NCBI RefSeq assembly: GCF_049445795.1
Contig: NZ_JBMSDT010000010.1
Span: 1-64,000, forward strand
From: Larkinella sp049445795
GTDB taxonomy: Bacteria > Bacteroidota > Bacteroidia > Cytophagales > Spirosomataceae
Direction of reading: 5' to 3'
Length of the DNA stretch: 64,000 bases
A program made the position numbers and the translations under genes. The notes below the pieces were generated by a model. It was not told the origin of the DNA and searched no databases. It saw only the letters and a list, made by a program, of their open reading frames with translations. This document shows positions 9,501 to 16,910 of this stretch, piece after piece. Positions within the stretch are counted from its first letter, which is position 1, and each line of letters begins with the position of its first letter.

Positions 9501-10113
9501 TTTTACCGGTCAATTCAGTGGTTTGCCCGTTATTCTGTTGCATCATTCGCCGGATGACGAAAAGATGGTGAAAACCTGCGAAGCATTGGGTAACACCCAG
9601 CGCTTGCTCAAGCCCGCCCGCAAATACGAGCTGTTACAGGCGCTGGGGCAACTCGTTCGACAGGAAGAAGTACCGGCTCGGGACAGACCGATACCGGAAA
9701 GCCGGGTTGCGTCACCAGCCGTAAAGGTATTAATTGCTGAGGATAACAAGATTAATCTGCTGCTGGCCAAAGTGATCGTAAATCGCCTTTTGCCGAATGC
9801 CCGGGTGATCGAAGCAACAAATGGACAGGAAGCGGTTGACGGTTACCGGCGCGAACATCCGCAAATTATCCTGATGGATATACAGATGCCCGTGATGAAT
9901 GGATACGAGGCTACGGAAAAAATTCGGCAACTGGAGCCGGTGGGGCGCACCCCGATCATTGCACTGACTGCCGGCACGGTGAAAGGAGAAAAAGAAAAAT
10001 GCCTGTCGGTAGGAATGGATGATTTTCTTACGAAGCCGATCGTTGAGTCAACGCTGGCCAGCCTGTTCAACTTCTGGTTAGGAATCGGGCTGAACCAGCA
10101 AACGGATGCATAA
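6553..10113 (+). CDS. Hybrid sensor histidine kinase: GAF, PAS repeats, HisKA, HATPase, two receivers
   Basis: 1186 residues from the ATG at 6553 (an in-frame GTG lies 9 bases earlier). In order: GAF domain (about 20-150), then four PAS or PAS-PAC units (about 165-660). HisKA has H680 in MSHEIRTP. The HATPase domain has its N box near 791, DTGIGI near 830 and GGTGLGL near 859. Receiver 1 has the phosphoacceptor near D965 (DYHMP), and receiver 2 has D1109 (MDIQMP). There is no transmembrane segment, so it is a cytoplasmic sensor; GAF and PAS domains usually bind small ligands, flavin or haem, but the signal is unknown. No HPt domain is fused and no partner regulator is adjacent. A phosphorelay through receiver 2 to a separate HPt is inference. 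Confidence 0.93.
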   Translation: MPLPANEAGRLAALRRYQILDTLPEAEFNRLTELASLICQTPISLVSLLDEHRQWFKARMGLEISETSRDIAFCRYAIMDQALLEVEDATRDERFYENPLVTADPHIRFYAGYPLTDPHGFALGTLCVMDRKPRKLTEDQRRSLQLLAQTATDLIVKNRQKQEVEQLESLFVFSNDLLCIAGTDGYFKKINPAFQQVLGWEESYLLKTPFFDLIHPDDLAETYRMVEELKAGNRVINFSNRFRCNTGTYRLLQWVATPEPMTGFLFAIARDITEAKQKEFQLYQSENKFRSFFENSQGLMCIHDLEGRLLTVNTAGAHALGYEPEELVGMNLSELIPTLWNGELTAYLENIRQTGRATGLMYTRHRDGSILIWLFNNVLENDLNGQTFVIGNAIDITLRYQLETDLNRTKEMLEQTNEVARIGTWEINVPKQTIYWSSVTKAIHGVSDDFVPDYESAVSFFKEENYLKITSAIERAIQEGVPYDLELQIVTYVGKPIWVRVQGTSDWEEGVCKRLYGIIQDIDEKKRAEQELLNEKLRLAAFVEHAPAAVAMFDRDIRYVAVSHRWMEEYQLTESVIGRSHYEVFPNISDEWRAIHTRCVQGAVEKSDEDIWRPAGWDYDQHLRWEVRPWYQFDGSIGGIMMFTQDITEMCQQRDELKKAKQLAEQASRAKSEFLANMSHEIRTPLNGVIGFTDLVLKSELNPTQQQYLSIVSQSANSLLGIINDILDFSKIEAGKVELVIEKTDLYEISNQAIDMVSYQARNKELEVLMDVAADLPQFVYTDAIRIKQVLVNLLGNAVKFTERGEIELRISLVNRLSEGKVTCRFEVRDTGIGIKPEMQGKIFDAFSQEDPSTTKKYGGTGLGLTISNKLLELMGSRLQLTSTPGLGSCFYFEIQLRAEEKTELVWPSHRSIRTVLMVDDNERSRHILRELLRSRQIQVVEASNGFEALQILARKQDFDALIIDYHMPYMDGLETVRKVRSNFTGQFSGLPVILLHHSPDDEKMVKTCEALGNTQRLLKPARKYELLQALGQLVRQEEVPARDRPIPESRVASPAVKVLIAEDNKINLLLAKVIVNRLLPNARVIEATNGQEAVDGYRREHPQIILMDIQMPVMNGYEATEKIRQLEPVGRTPIIALTAGTVKGEKEKCLSVGMDDFLTKPIVESTLASLFNFWLGIGLNQQTDA

Positions 10114-10122
10114 ATAATGCGA

Positions 10123-10144
10123 AACCCCGACAATGGCCGGGGTT
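10123..10144 (+). terminator. Probable terminator after the histidine kinase
   Basis: AACCCCG (10123-10129) pairs with CGGGGTT (10138-10144) across an 8-base loop, 10 bases past the stop. The following T-tract is weak. Confidence 0.5.
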
Positions 10145-10225
10145 CATGTTTTCGGTAAGGCAGAGAATAATGATAACTGAAAAGTTAAAAACAGGTCAGA
10201 GATCGTATTGGAATCAGGATACCGA

Positions 10226-10570
10226 TCAAAGACCGATATCATTCAATGCGGTATCAATTTCCTGGGTCAACCGGATCAATACCTGACTATGAGCTTTCTT
10301 TTTCTGCAACCGTTCGGAAAGCTGAGCAGGCATAAAGGCGTCATGGTCCAGGCATGACTCTGCCAGGAAGCTGTTCAGCGTGTCCAGCACACGTTGTTGC
10401 AGGTGGGTGAGCTGGAAAACGATTTTTTGATTGGTGGCCGGATTTTGTTCCAGTTTCTCAATCATATTGATCAATACATTGTGTTTCTGCTGGATTTCAT
10501 TCACCATTTTCAGCCAGCGCGTTTCAATCGCTACCTGATGAGGTAAATTTCGGTCCTGATGCGGTAACAT
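10226..10570 (-). CDS. Small helical protein of unknown function
   Basis: 114 residues from the ATG at 10570; a GTG four codons earlier is the alternative. I recognise no family. The sequence is hydrophilic and almost wholly helical by composition, with long runs of Gln, Leu, Lys and Glu. The pattern suggests three or four amphipathic helices, and there is no signal peptide. It faces the hybrid kinase across a short convergent gap, so an HPt or four-helix partner is imaginable, but I see no clear conserved phosphorylatable histidine. Confidence 0.5.
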   Translation of the reverse strand: MLPHQDRNLPHQVAIETRWLKMVNEIQQKHNVLINMIEKLEQNPATNQKIVFQLTHLQQRVLDTLNSFLAESCLDHDAFMPAQLSERLQKKKAHSQVLIRLTQEIDTALNDIGL

Positions 10571-10610
10571 TGATACAAACACAGCTAATTGACGGGCTCT
10601 AACTTCAAAA

Positions 10611-10646
10611 TTCTGTGTAAAAATACATGAGTATAACTACACAGAA
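10611..10646. promoter_or_regulatory. Inverted repeat TTCTGTGTA/TACACAGAA
   Basis: A 9-bp perfect inverted repeat (10611-10619 and 10638-10646) in an AT-rich gap, 41 bases upstream of the small helical gene's start. The position suits an operator or a 5' leader hairpin. No T-tract follows. Confidence 0.4.
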
Positions 10647-10711
10647 AAGTAATTTATTAAACTTTTTTAAAAATAGTTTTTATATGATTGATTTATAGAT
10701 AGTTGTATTAA

Positions 10712-11461
10712 TTATGCGTAAATCATTTTACGAGTCATACCACCGTCGACTGTGAAGTTCTGCCCGGTTATAAATGAATTGACATCGTCGATCAGAAAAA
10801 GGATCATACGGGCAATATCATCGGCTTGCCCCACGCGTCCGCTGGGATGCTGGCTGTGGTCTTCCGGCCTCAGTTGTTCTGCCCGTGCTTTCCCTTTTTT
10901 CTTCAACGCCGAAACATCTATCCATCCCGGACTAATGCAATTGACCCGTACGTTCGGTCCTAAACTGATGGCCAGCGAGTGAGTTAGGGCATAAATGCCA
11001 CCCTTCGAAGCCGAGTAGGCAAACGTATCGGGTTCTGACTGGAACGCGCGGGTCGAACACAGGTTGACGATGCTGCCCTGTTGCTCGGCCAGGTGTGGTG
11101 CGGTATATTTGGCGCACAGAAAAGCCCCCGTCAGGTTGATTCCGATTACTTTATTCCAGTCTTCGAGCGAAAACCGGTCGAGTGGCTTATTAATCATGAT
11201 GGCGGCATTGTTGACGAGGTGGTTAATCTGGCCAAACCGGTCAAGGGTTGCCCGGACAGCATTCTTGACGGCGGTTTCGGACGAAACGTCGCAGTTGAGT
11301 ACCAGGGCCTTGGAATTGGCAGATTTCATGGCGTCGGCCAATTCCTCGACGGCCTCGGGGTCATTTTCCCAAACGGCAACGCGGTAGCCGTGGGTGAGTA
11401 AATACTGCGTTGTTACGCGGCCAATCCCTTGCGCTCCTCCGGTCACAATTACGGTTTGCAT
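10712..11461 (-). CDS. SDR-family NAD(P)-dependent oxidoreductase
   Basis: 249 residues from the ATG at 11461; a longer frame exists, but the Rossmann strand begins immediately after this ATG. TGGAQGIG (7-14) binds the nucleotide, NNAA is at 84-87, and the catalytic set is S136, Y149 and K153 (YSASK). The C-terminal TVDGGMTRK is typical of classical SDRs. Acidic residues after the second strand (ENDPE) suggest a preference for NAD. The substrate cannot be deduced. The gene is divergent from the histone-deacetylase-like gene, with about 106 bp between start codons. Confidence 0.9.
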   Translation of the reverse strand: MQTVIVTGGAQGIGRVTTQYLLTHGYRVAVWENDPEAVEELADAMKSANSKALVLNCDVSSETAVKNAVRATLDRFGQINHLVNNAAIMINKPLDRFSLEDWNKVIGINLTGAFLCAKYTAPHLAEQQGSIVNLCSTRAFQSEPDTFAYSASKGGIYALTHSLAISLGPNVRVNCISPGWIDVSALKKKGKARAEQLRPEDHSQHPSGRVGQADDIARMILFLIDDVNSFITGQNFTVDGGMTRKMIYA

Positions 11462-11567
11462 AAGCTGTTGAGTGGATGATGAGTGGTTATCAGAGGCCAC
11501 TGGCAAGCTGAAAAAACGAACCCGCCAGGGCTTTCCGGTCCTGACAATGCCCCTAACTTACCGATGG

Positions 11568-12470
11568 ATGTTGAAAATTGCCTATAATTCTATTTACCGA
11601 CACTCTCTACCCGAGGGACATCGTTTCCCAATGGCGAAATATGAGTTGATTCACGATCAGCTCCTGTACGAAGGCACTTGCTCACCGGATAACTTTTTTT
11701 CACCAGGTCTGGTCGACGATCAATGGGTGCTGAAAGTACACACGGCAGCGTACGTCCGGCAGTTAAAAACACTGAGTGTTCCGGCGGTGATGATGCGTCG
11801 AATCGGATTTCCGCTCACGGAAGGACTCATCAAGCGGGAGTGGACGATTACGCAGGGCACGATCGACTGTTGCCGGATTGCCCTCCAAGACGGAATTGCC
11901 ATGAATGTGGCCGGGGGCACTCATCACGCCTTTCCGGACCGCGGAGAAGGATTTTGTTTGCTGAACGATGTGGCCGTTGCGGCCCGGTACTTGTTGGATA
12001 ATCAGCTTGCAAAAAAGATTCTTATCATCGATCTCGACGTGCATCAGGGAAACGGAACCGCCGTCATTTTTCAGCAGGAACCGCGGGTGTTTACCTTCAG
12101 CATGCACGGCAAAGACAATTACCCGCTTCGGAAAGAGGTCTCGGATCTGGATGTTGAACTACCCTCGGGCACGGGTGATGAAGACTACCTGAACCGTGTG
12201 TATGAACTTATTCCAACCCTGTTAAAAGAACAAAAGCCGGATTTTCTGTTTTATATTTCCGGCGTCGATATTCTGACGTCCGATCGGCTGGGTCGGCTCA
12301 GTGTGTCGCGTGAAGGGTGCAAACGGCGCGACGAATTTGTTTTTGAACAGGCCCGCAACGCCGGGTTACCGATTGTGGTCTCGATGGGAGGAGGGTACTC
12401 ACCCCGGATTGCCGACATTGTAGAAGCTCACTGCAATACGTTTCGGTTGGCTGAAAAAATGTACTTTTGA
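11568..12470 (+). CDS. Histone deacetylase superfamily hydrolase (acetoin-utilisation/acetylpolyamine amidohydrolase type)
   Basis: 300 residues from the ATG at 11568; upstream in-frame codons lack family similarity. This superfamily removes acetyl groups from lysine, polyamines or similar amides using zinc. The histidine pair H119-H120 sits in GGTHHAF, zinc ligands D157 and H159 in DLDVHQGNG, and the third ligand D234 in SGVDILTSDRLG. The C-terminal GGGYS is conserved. It is cytosolic and of usual length for bacterial members. It leads a same-strand trio with the DUF4440-like and hydantoinase-A-like genes (gaps 65 and 22 bp). Substrate unknown. Confidence 0.9.
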   Translation: MLKIAYNSIYRHSLPEGHRFPMAKYELIHDQLLYEGTCSPDNFFSPGLVDDQWVLKVHTAAYVRQLKTLSVPAVMMRRIGFPLTEGLIKREWTITQGTIDCCRIALQDGIAMNVAGGTHHAFPDRGEGFCLLNDVAVAARYLLDNQLAKKILIIDLDVHQGNGTAVIFQQEPRVFTFSMHGKDNYPLRKEVSDLDVELPSGTGDEDYLNRVYELIPTLLKEQKPDFLFYISGVDILTSDRLGRLSVSREGCKRRDEFVFEQARNAGLPIVVSMGGGYSPRIADIVEAHCNTFRLAEKMYF

Positions 12471-12535
12471 ACGGAAATGTGGTAAACCGAATTCTCAACT
12501 GGGTTGAGATTCAGACAGATGTTAGGAATACAACC

Positions 12536-13042
12536 ATGAAAATAGCGTATTTAACTTTCTCACTCGGGTTGACCCTGTCGGTTTCGTCGCTGGCCCAACA
12601 GCCAACGCCTTCGTCTTCAACCGAAGAAATCCAACGGCGGCTGCGTCGGACGGAAACCCGCACGACCACCGCGAAACTTTACCCCGAACGGGATACGATT
12701 CTGGCATTGCTCAAGACCCGGATGGCGGTTTTACATCCCGGAACGTCAGTTGGAACTTCACCTTCCACCTGGTTTACCGACGAAGCCCGCATCACGGATT
12801 CGGATGGTAGCCAGAAAAGTCCCGCCGAATACCAGGCGGTTCGTGGAAAAACAGCCTACGTCAATTACCGGGTTCGGAAGCTAGAAATCAATGAAAAGAC
12901 CGCCCGGGCAACCGAAACTTTTTCACTGTTACCAGTCCGGAATTCGACAGTAAGCCCTCAACAGGCGACGGCTACCAGCCAACTTCGGAAAGATACTGAA
13001 GGGCGGTGGCGCATCACCGAAATGCGTGTAACGACCAAATAA
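12536..13042 (+). CDS. Exported NTF2-like (DUF4440/SnoaL-type) small protein
   Basis: 168 residues from the ATG at 12536, chosen because it opens a signal peptide (MKIAYLTFSLGLTLS, cleavage near SLAQQ). The mature part has the cone-like NTF2 pattern: a helix with DTILALLKTR, then strands around WFTDEARITDSDG, VNYRVRKLEIN and a terminal WRITEMRV. Such proteins bind small ligands or catalyse isomerisations, but no catalytic residues are evident. It is only 22 bp before the hydantoinase-A-like gene and is probably cotranscribed. Confidence 0.6.
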   Translation: MKIAYLTFSLGLTLSVSSLAQQPTPSSSTEEIQRRLRRTETRTTTAKLYPERDTILALLKTRMAVLHPGTSVGTSPSTWFTDEARITDSDGSQKSPAEYQAVRGKTAYVNYRVRKLEINEKTARATETFSLLPVRNSTVSPQQATATSQLRKDTEGRWRITEMRVTTK

Positions 13043-13064
13043 CCAGTTTATCCAATCTATCCGT

Positions 13065-14369
13065 ATGAGTCGTTATCGGTTTAGCATCGATTTAGGGGAA
13101 ACGTTTACTGATTTTGTCATGATCGACGATGCCGGGCGGCTGTCGATCAAGAAGATTCCTACAACGATCCATGATTCAACCCGTACGCTGGTTGAGGAAC
13201 TGAGTTTCTTTTTACAGGAGTGCAACATTATCCCGCCGGATGTTGGAAAACTGGTTGTGGGACTCAGCGTTCAGATGCCTCCTCACCTGGCAGTCGATTG
13301 CGCCCGTGATCTGGAAGCGAAACTAGTTGGGGCCGGTTGGCGCTCCTCAATTCTCCTGGTGTCGGCCCATGGTCGGATTTTGCCCATTGAAGAAGCCGCT
13401 CTGGATCCGCAATCGATCATGAGTCCACGCATCGGTGGACTCATGACCGGACGGTACTTTGGCGAGCAAATCGGGCAGAAAAACCTGGTGGTTCTGCGAA
13501 TCGGTGGTTCTTCGGCTTTTGTGTCGCTGCAAACCGAACTGTCGGGTCGGTCGATGGATACGCTCGATCAATCACTCGAAAAGCATGGAATAAGTTTGAA
13601 TTTGGGAGGGAACAGCTACATTGGCCTGAACGAATCCGGCGACCCCATCCTTCTGCCCGAACATGCAACACCCGGCCCCGGCCCAGCTTGTTTCGATCGC
13701 GGGGGTGAGTACCCGACGCTGACCGATGCCGATCTGGTGATGGGGTATCTGAACAAGGATTACTTTCTGTACGGGTCTATTCCGCTAAAAATTGATCTGG
13801 CTCGAAAAGCCATTTTAAAATACCTTGCTACCCCACTGCATATCAGTGTAGTAGAAGCTGCCATGCGTGTCTCGAACGGAGTTGAGACTACGATTGCCAA
13901 TCAAATTCGGGAACTGATCGGTACCCATTCAGCAAAATCAGCGTCGTACAGCTTATTGGCCTTTGGTGGGGGCGGTCCCGTCCATGCCGGCGAAATTGCC
14001 CGTCAGCTCGGAATTACCCAGGTGGTCGTACCGGTGGGTGCCGGGGTATCGTCGGCGTTGGGGTATTTATTGGTACTTGCTGAAAATGATCCGGATTGGG
14101 AAATCCCGCCGACCTTACACCGGGCCGGGTATTACAATCCGACCCAACGATCGGGGGATTTTCATGCCTTGAAGGGATACCGGTCGGTGTATTACGAGAA
14201 GGATCTGACACCTTGTGGGTGCCCGATTTATGACCGCGCCGGTATTCGTGCCGACGACACGCTCTCAGGGCCAGCCATCATCGAGGGGCCGGAAACCACC
14301 GTGGTGATGCACGAAAAAAGCTTCGCCCGCATGGACTCGTTCCGAAATTTAAGAATTAACCTGCGGTAA
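13065..14369 (+). CDS. Short hydantoinase/oxoprolinase A-like ASKHA protein
   Basis: 434 residues. HyuA-type proteins are ATP-dependent amidohydrolases or carboxylases of about 680-700 residues. Visible family features are the N-terminal phosphate loop (IDLGETFTDFV), LRIGGSSAFVSL, the PGPACFDRGG/PTLTDADLV segment, FGGGGPVHAGEIA and PVGAGVSSALG. The N-terminal part that normally carries GTTVATN and about 100 further residues is compressed, and the C-terminal acetophenone-carboxylase-like region is shortened. No HyuB partner gene is present nearby. It may be a diverged or non-catalytic relative. It closes the histone-deacetylase-like trio. The family call is good; activity is unknown. Confidence 0.7.
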   Translation: MSRYRFSIDLGETFTDFVMIDDAGRLSIKKIPTTIHDSTRTLVEELSFFLQECNIIPPDVGKLVVGLSVQMPPHLAVDCARDLEAKLVGAGWRSSILLVSAHGRILPIEEAALDPQSIMSPRIGGLMTGRYFGEQIGQKNLVVLRIGGSSAFVSLQTELSGRSMDTLDQSLEKHGISLNLGGNSYIGLNESGDPILLPEHATPGPGPACFDRGGEYPTLTDADLVMGYLNKDYFLYGSIPLKIDLARKAILKYLATPLHISVVEAAMRVSNGVETTIANQIRELIGTHSAKSASYSLLAFGGGGPVHAGEIARQLGITQVVVPVGAGVSSALGYLLVLAENDPDWEIPPTLHRAGYYNPTQRSGDFHALKGYRSVYYEKDLTPCGCPIYDRAGIRADDTLSGPAIIEGPETTVVMHEKSFARMDSFRNLRINLR

Positions 14370-14371
14370 CC

Positions 14372-14467
14372 GTACCCACGGACTAGAGTCCGTATGAGAT
14401 AGTAAATCGTCAAGTTGATACCAACACTGGATCATTGAAGCTCACACGGACTAAAGTCCGTGGGTAC
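14372..14467. repeat. Nested palindrome pair (GTACCCACGGACT type)
   Basis: The left arm (14372-14393) and right arm (14446-14467) match as inverted repeats at 20 of 22 positions. Each arm is also a palindrome itself (ACGGACT-ag-AGTCCGT and ACGGACT-aa-AGTCCGT). It fills the gap between two convergent genes. The element at 61262-61354 has the same nested plan with different bases. Confidence 0.7.
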
Positions 14468-14478
14468 GAGTGGGTACG

Positions 14479-15453
14479 TTAGGAATTATACACGGAGAAT
14501 GACGCGATGCAATCGAACTTCCGGATGCGGGACGGGTTGCGGTTTCTAGCAAAAAGATGGAGCGTCGACCATCCCCGAACCGGCACGCTAAACTGAAGTT
14601 GTTGTATATTGCCGGAACGGGAAACCGTCACGGGAACCTCAGTTCCTTTGGATTGGCCAAACCGACTGACGGTGCAGAGATATTCCAGATTTTGCTCGTT
14701 TTCGAGCGTAATGGTCGCCCGCCCCTGAACCCGTAACTGTCCCTCGCGCGGAAAATCCGGCCCAAAACCCAACTGAAAATACGGATCATAAAGTTTGGGA
14801 AACCGGTCGAATTCACTTTTGCTGAGCGGCTGATTGAGCAACTGCCAACGTGGGTCGGTTGGAAAGTGTTGGGAAACAAACAGTTCGGGTGGTGTCAGGA
14901 AGTAGAAATCGTTACTTCCTGCTTCATTCGATGCAGTTGTTACGGCCCAGGCCAGGTCGAGCAGATACCAGTCGTCTTCAATCCGGACGGCGTTCCACTC
15001 ATGATCAACCTGGCGAATGGGCTGTCCGGCTTCTTTATCGTCGGTTCGTGCATATCCCCGGATCGTAACCGACTGAACCCCGGCACGTTTAAGGAGGTAT
15101 TTAAACAGCAAGGCGTAGCCCGTGCACAGGCCTTTGCGTTGCCGAAGCACCCGGTTGGCATATTCAAGTTCAGAATAATATTTCTGAGAGCCACGGTTGT
15201 TGACGGCCGCCAAATCATAGCGGATGTGCGAAACCATCCAGGCATAAATGACCCGCACTTTGTCCATATCGGTGCGGGCCGGAGCCGTCAGATAATCGGA
15301 CAGGCTGGCAATGCTGCGGGTGTATGAATCCGGCGCATGGCGGGCATAGTAGTCAATCTGGCTGTAGTTGTCCGTAACCGGATTGACGGTTGCGGGTCTA
15401 AGGCCGAGGCAAATGAGTAAAACAAGTACGGTAGGCAGGAATCGGCAGCACAT
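14479..15453 (-). CDS. Exported transglutaminase-like cysteine peptidase
   Basis: 324 residues. The N-terminus is a hydrophobic export signal (FLPTVLVLLICLGL). The transglutaminase core (about 55-175) has the papain-like triad C110 in GLCTGYA, H151 in VDHEWNAV and D166 in LLDLAWA. RVIYAWMVSHIRYD is the usual first helix. A beta-rich C-terminal part (about 215-324) has no family I can name; KY-domain-like proteins share this layout. It likely acts in the periplasm on peptides or protein cross-links. A short hydrophobic stretch with Cys2 and Cys3 makes lipid anchoring unlikely, as no lipobox is seen. Confidence 0.8.
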   Translation of the reverse strand: MCCRFLPTVLVLLICLGLRPATVNPVTDNYSQIDYYARHAPDSYTRSIASLSDYLTAPARTDMDKVRVIYAWMVSHIRYDLAAVNNRGSQKYYSELEYANRVLRQRKGLCTGYALLFKYLLKRAGVQSVTIRGYARTDDKEAGQPIRQVDHEWNAVRIEDDWYLLDLAWAVTTASNEAGSNDFYFLTPPELFVSQHFPTDPRWQLLNQPLSKSEFDRFPKLYDPYFQLGFGPDFPREGQLRVQGRATITLENEQNLEYLCTVSRFGQSKGTEVPVTVSRSGNIQQLQFSVPVRGWSTLHLFARNRNPSRIRKFDCIASFSVYNS

Positions 15454-15554
15454 AGATCATCGACACTTCGACGATAAAACAGAAATCCAAACCGGTTTAT
15501 TGTAGGCGGTTAAAATTCTACGAACAGACAGCTTGATTCAGAACGGTTTAGATA

Positions 15555-15584
15555 TAAAAAAACCTGTAAGTGATCACTTACAGG
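15555..15584 (-). terminator. Terminator with perfect 22-bp palindrome
   Basis: CCTGTAAGTGA followed by its exact reverse complement (15563-15584), then seven or more T residues reading leftward. It lies just downstream of the DUF6580-type gene on the minus strand. Confidence 0.8.
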
Positions 15585-15614
15585 TTCGGAAGAAGTAAGG
15601 TATACGTTCATGAT

Positions 15615-16154
15615 TTATCGGGAAAACTTCAAAACCGGGAACTGGCGTTGCAGGAGGTAATAGCTACCGAAAAGAACCGTGGAAAAGGTTAAATCGCCCA
15701 GAACACCGTTTAAAAAGAAAGACTGTCCGTTGAAGAATGCCAGCCCAGCCGCGTAACAGGCCAACAGACCCTGCGCAGTTTGCGGATAAAAAGAACTGCC
15801 GTACCAGACGACAAAATTGGTCACCAGATAGAAAAGCGTGGAGGACAGCAACGACGCCACGAGCACCCGGCTGACTGTAATTCGACGGAGCATGACAACC
15901 CCCAGGCCCCAGATGAGGGCGAAGGAGCCGTACACCGCGCCCATGCCACTATGAAAACCGATCAGCAGGTCACTCACTAGCATAGCGGCCAGCGGAATCA
16001 CCAGCCCAATCCATTTGCGTTCAAACGTAGCGGCTCCGAACAGGGCCAGGGCAGCAATCGGTGTAAAATTGTACGGGTGAGGAAGTACCCGGCTAAACGC
16101 CGTTAGTAAAACGATGGTGGCCAGGGACACCGTACGGATGTGAATTCGCTTCAT
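15615..16154 (-). CDS. DUF6580-type integral membrane protein (ECF S-component-like)
   Basis: 179 residues with five or six hydrophobic segments. The N-terminal motif PHPYNFTPIAALALFGAA is characteristic of the DUF6580 group, which resembles the small substrate-binding subunits of ECF transporters. Members are usually near this length. No energising ATPases are adjacent, so any transported substrate (a vitamin or metal would be usual) is unknown, and I see no riboswitch in the leader. The promoter's -7 element ends only five bases before the ATG, so the mRNA may be leaderless. Confidence 0.7.
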   Translation of the reverse strand: MKRIHIRTVSLATIVLLTAFSRVLPHPYNFTPIAALALFGAATFERKWIGLVIPLAAMLVSDLLIGFHSGMGAVYGSFALIWGLGVVMLRRITVSRVLVASLLSSTLFYLVTNFVVWYGSSFYPQTAQGLLACYAAGLAFFNGQSFFLNGVLGDLTFSTVLFGSYYLLQRQFPVLKFSR

Positions 16155-16158
16155 GGTG

Positions 16159-16190
16159 CAAAATTACACCGAATTTTAAAAAGTGTCAAA
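16159..16190 (-). promoter_or_regulatory. Promoter of the DUF6580-type gene, near-leaderless
   Basis: On the minus strand TTTG (16190-16187), a 20-base spacer, then TAATTTTG (16166-16159). The ATG is at 16154, so transcription should start at or next to the start codon. Confidence 0.65.
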
Positions 16191-16261
16191 AACCGACCGT
16201 TTTTGCTGACGGATCAGGCTCTTTTTTTTGAAAAGCTATAAAAGTATCATTCGCTCATCGA

Positions 16262-16819
16262 TCAGTAGAGTTGGTAAAACACCAAAATGTCCTTCACCTT
16301 GTCCCGTACCCGTTTAAGCCGCATTTTAACGGCGCTGTCTTTCACCTGTAGTAAAACGGCCATCTCCCGGATGTTCATATTGTGCTCGTATTTCATACGC
16401 AGGTACATCGATTCGCTGGGAGCAATCTTTTCCAGAATCAGATCGATCATCTGGTAGCGCTCCTCCAAGCCGGCATAATCGTTGGTTTCGGCCAGAGATT
16501 TAGTCATCTCAAGGTCCAGTTCGACACATTCACTCCGCCGACGGCTCATTTTCAGACGATCCATACAATAATTGGTCGAAACCGTATAGAGCCAGGTCGA
16601 AAAGGTCGATTTTTCCTTGAAGTTGTGCAGACCCGATAACACCCGTACAAATATGTCCTGGGTATAATCCTCGGCGTCGGTGGGGTCTTTGGTGATGGTT
16701 AGGCAACGGCGATACACTTTGTTGGAATACCGTTGATAGAGTTGACCAAAATAATCGCTTTTTTGGGTAGCAAGGTAATACCGTACCAGCTCCTCGTCGG
16801 TGTGACGATTGGTGTTCAT
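16262..16819 (-). CDS. RNA polymerase ECF-type sigma-70 factor
   Basis: 185 residues from the ATG at 16819 (MNTNRHTDEELV); an earlier in-frame start would add eight residues without family similarity. Region 2 holds DAEDYTQDIFVRVL and FSTWLYTVSTNYCMDRL, which bind core polymerase and the -10 element. Region 4 (LRMKYEHNMNIREMA, then a helix-turn-helix with SAVKMRLKR) reads the -35 element. No anti-sigma gene lies directly next to it, unlike many Bacteroidota ECF systems. The start is followed by a 410-bp gap with a TetR-like operator. Confidence 0.9.
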   Translation of the reverse strand: MNTNRHTDEELVRYYLATQKSDYFGQLYQRYSNKVYRRCLTITKDPTDAEDYTQDIFVRVLSGLHNFKEKSTFSTWLYTVSTNYCMDRLKMSRRRSECVELDLEMTKSLAETNDYAGLEERYQMIDLILEKIAPSESMYLRMKYEHNMNIREMAVLLQVKDSAVKMRLKRVRDKVKDILVFYQLY

Positions 16820-16892
16820 AAAGTTGATAGCTACAGAGAACAATAACTATTCTATTGAACACAAAGAGGAGGCTGACCCTTTGAGTAATAGT

Positions 16893-16910
16893 ACTGAGCG
16901 GTCGCTCAGT
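16893..16910. promoter_or_regulatory. TetR-type operator-like palindrome
   Basis: ACTGAGCG-GT-CGCTCAGT, a perfect 8-bp inverted repeat around GT, resembles operators bound by TetR/AcrR repressors. It lies 74 bases upstream of the sigma factor start. No TetR gene is in the window. Confidence 0.45.

Noticed and set aside
16155..16261. Cobalamin or other riboswitch before the DUF6580-type gene
   Set aside because: The promoter lies directly at the start codon, so there is no leader to hold a riboswitch.
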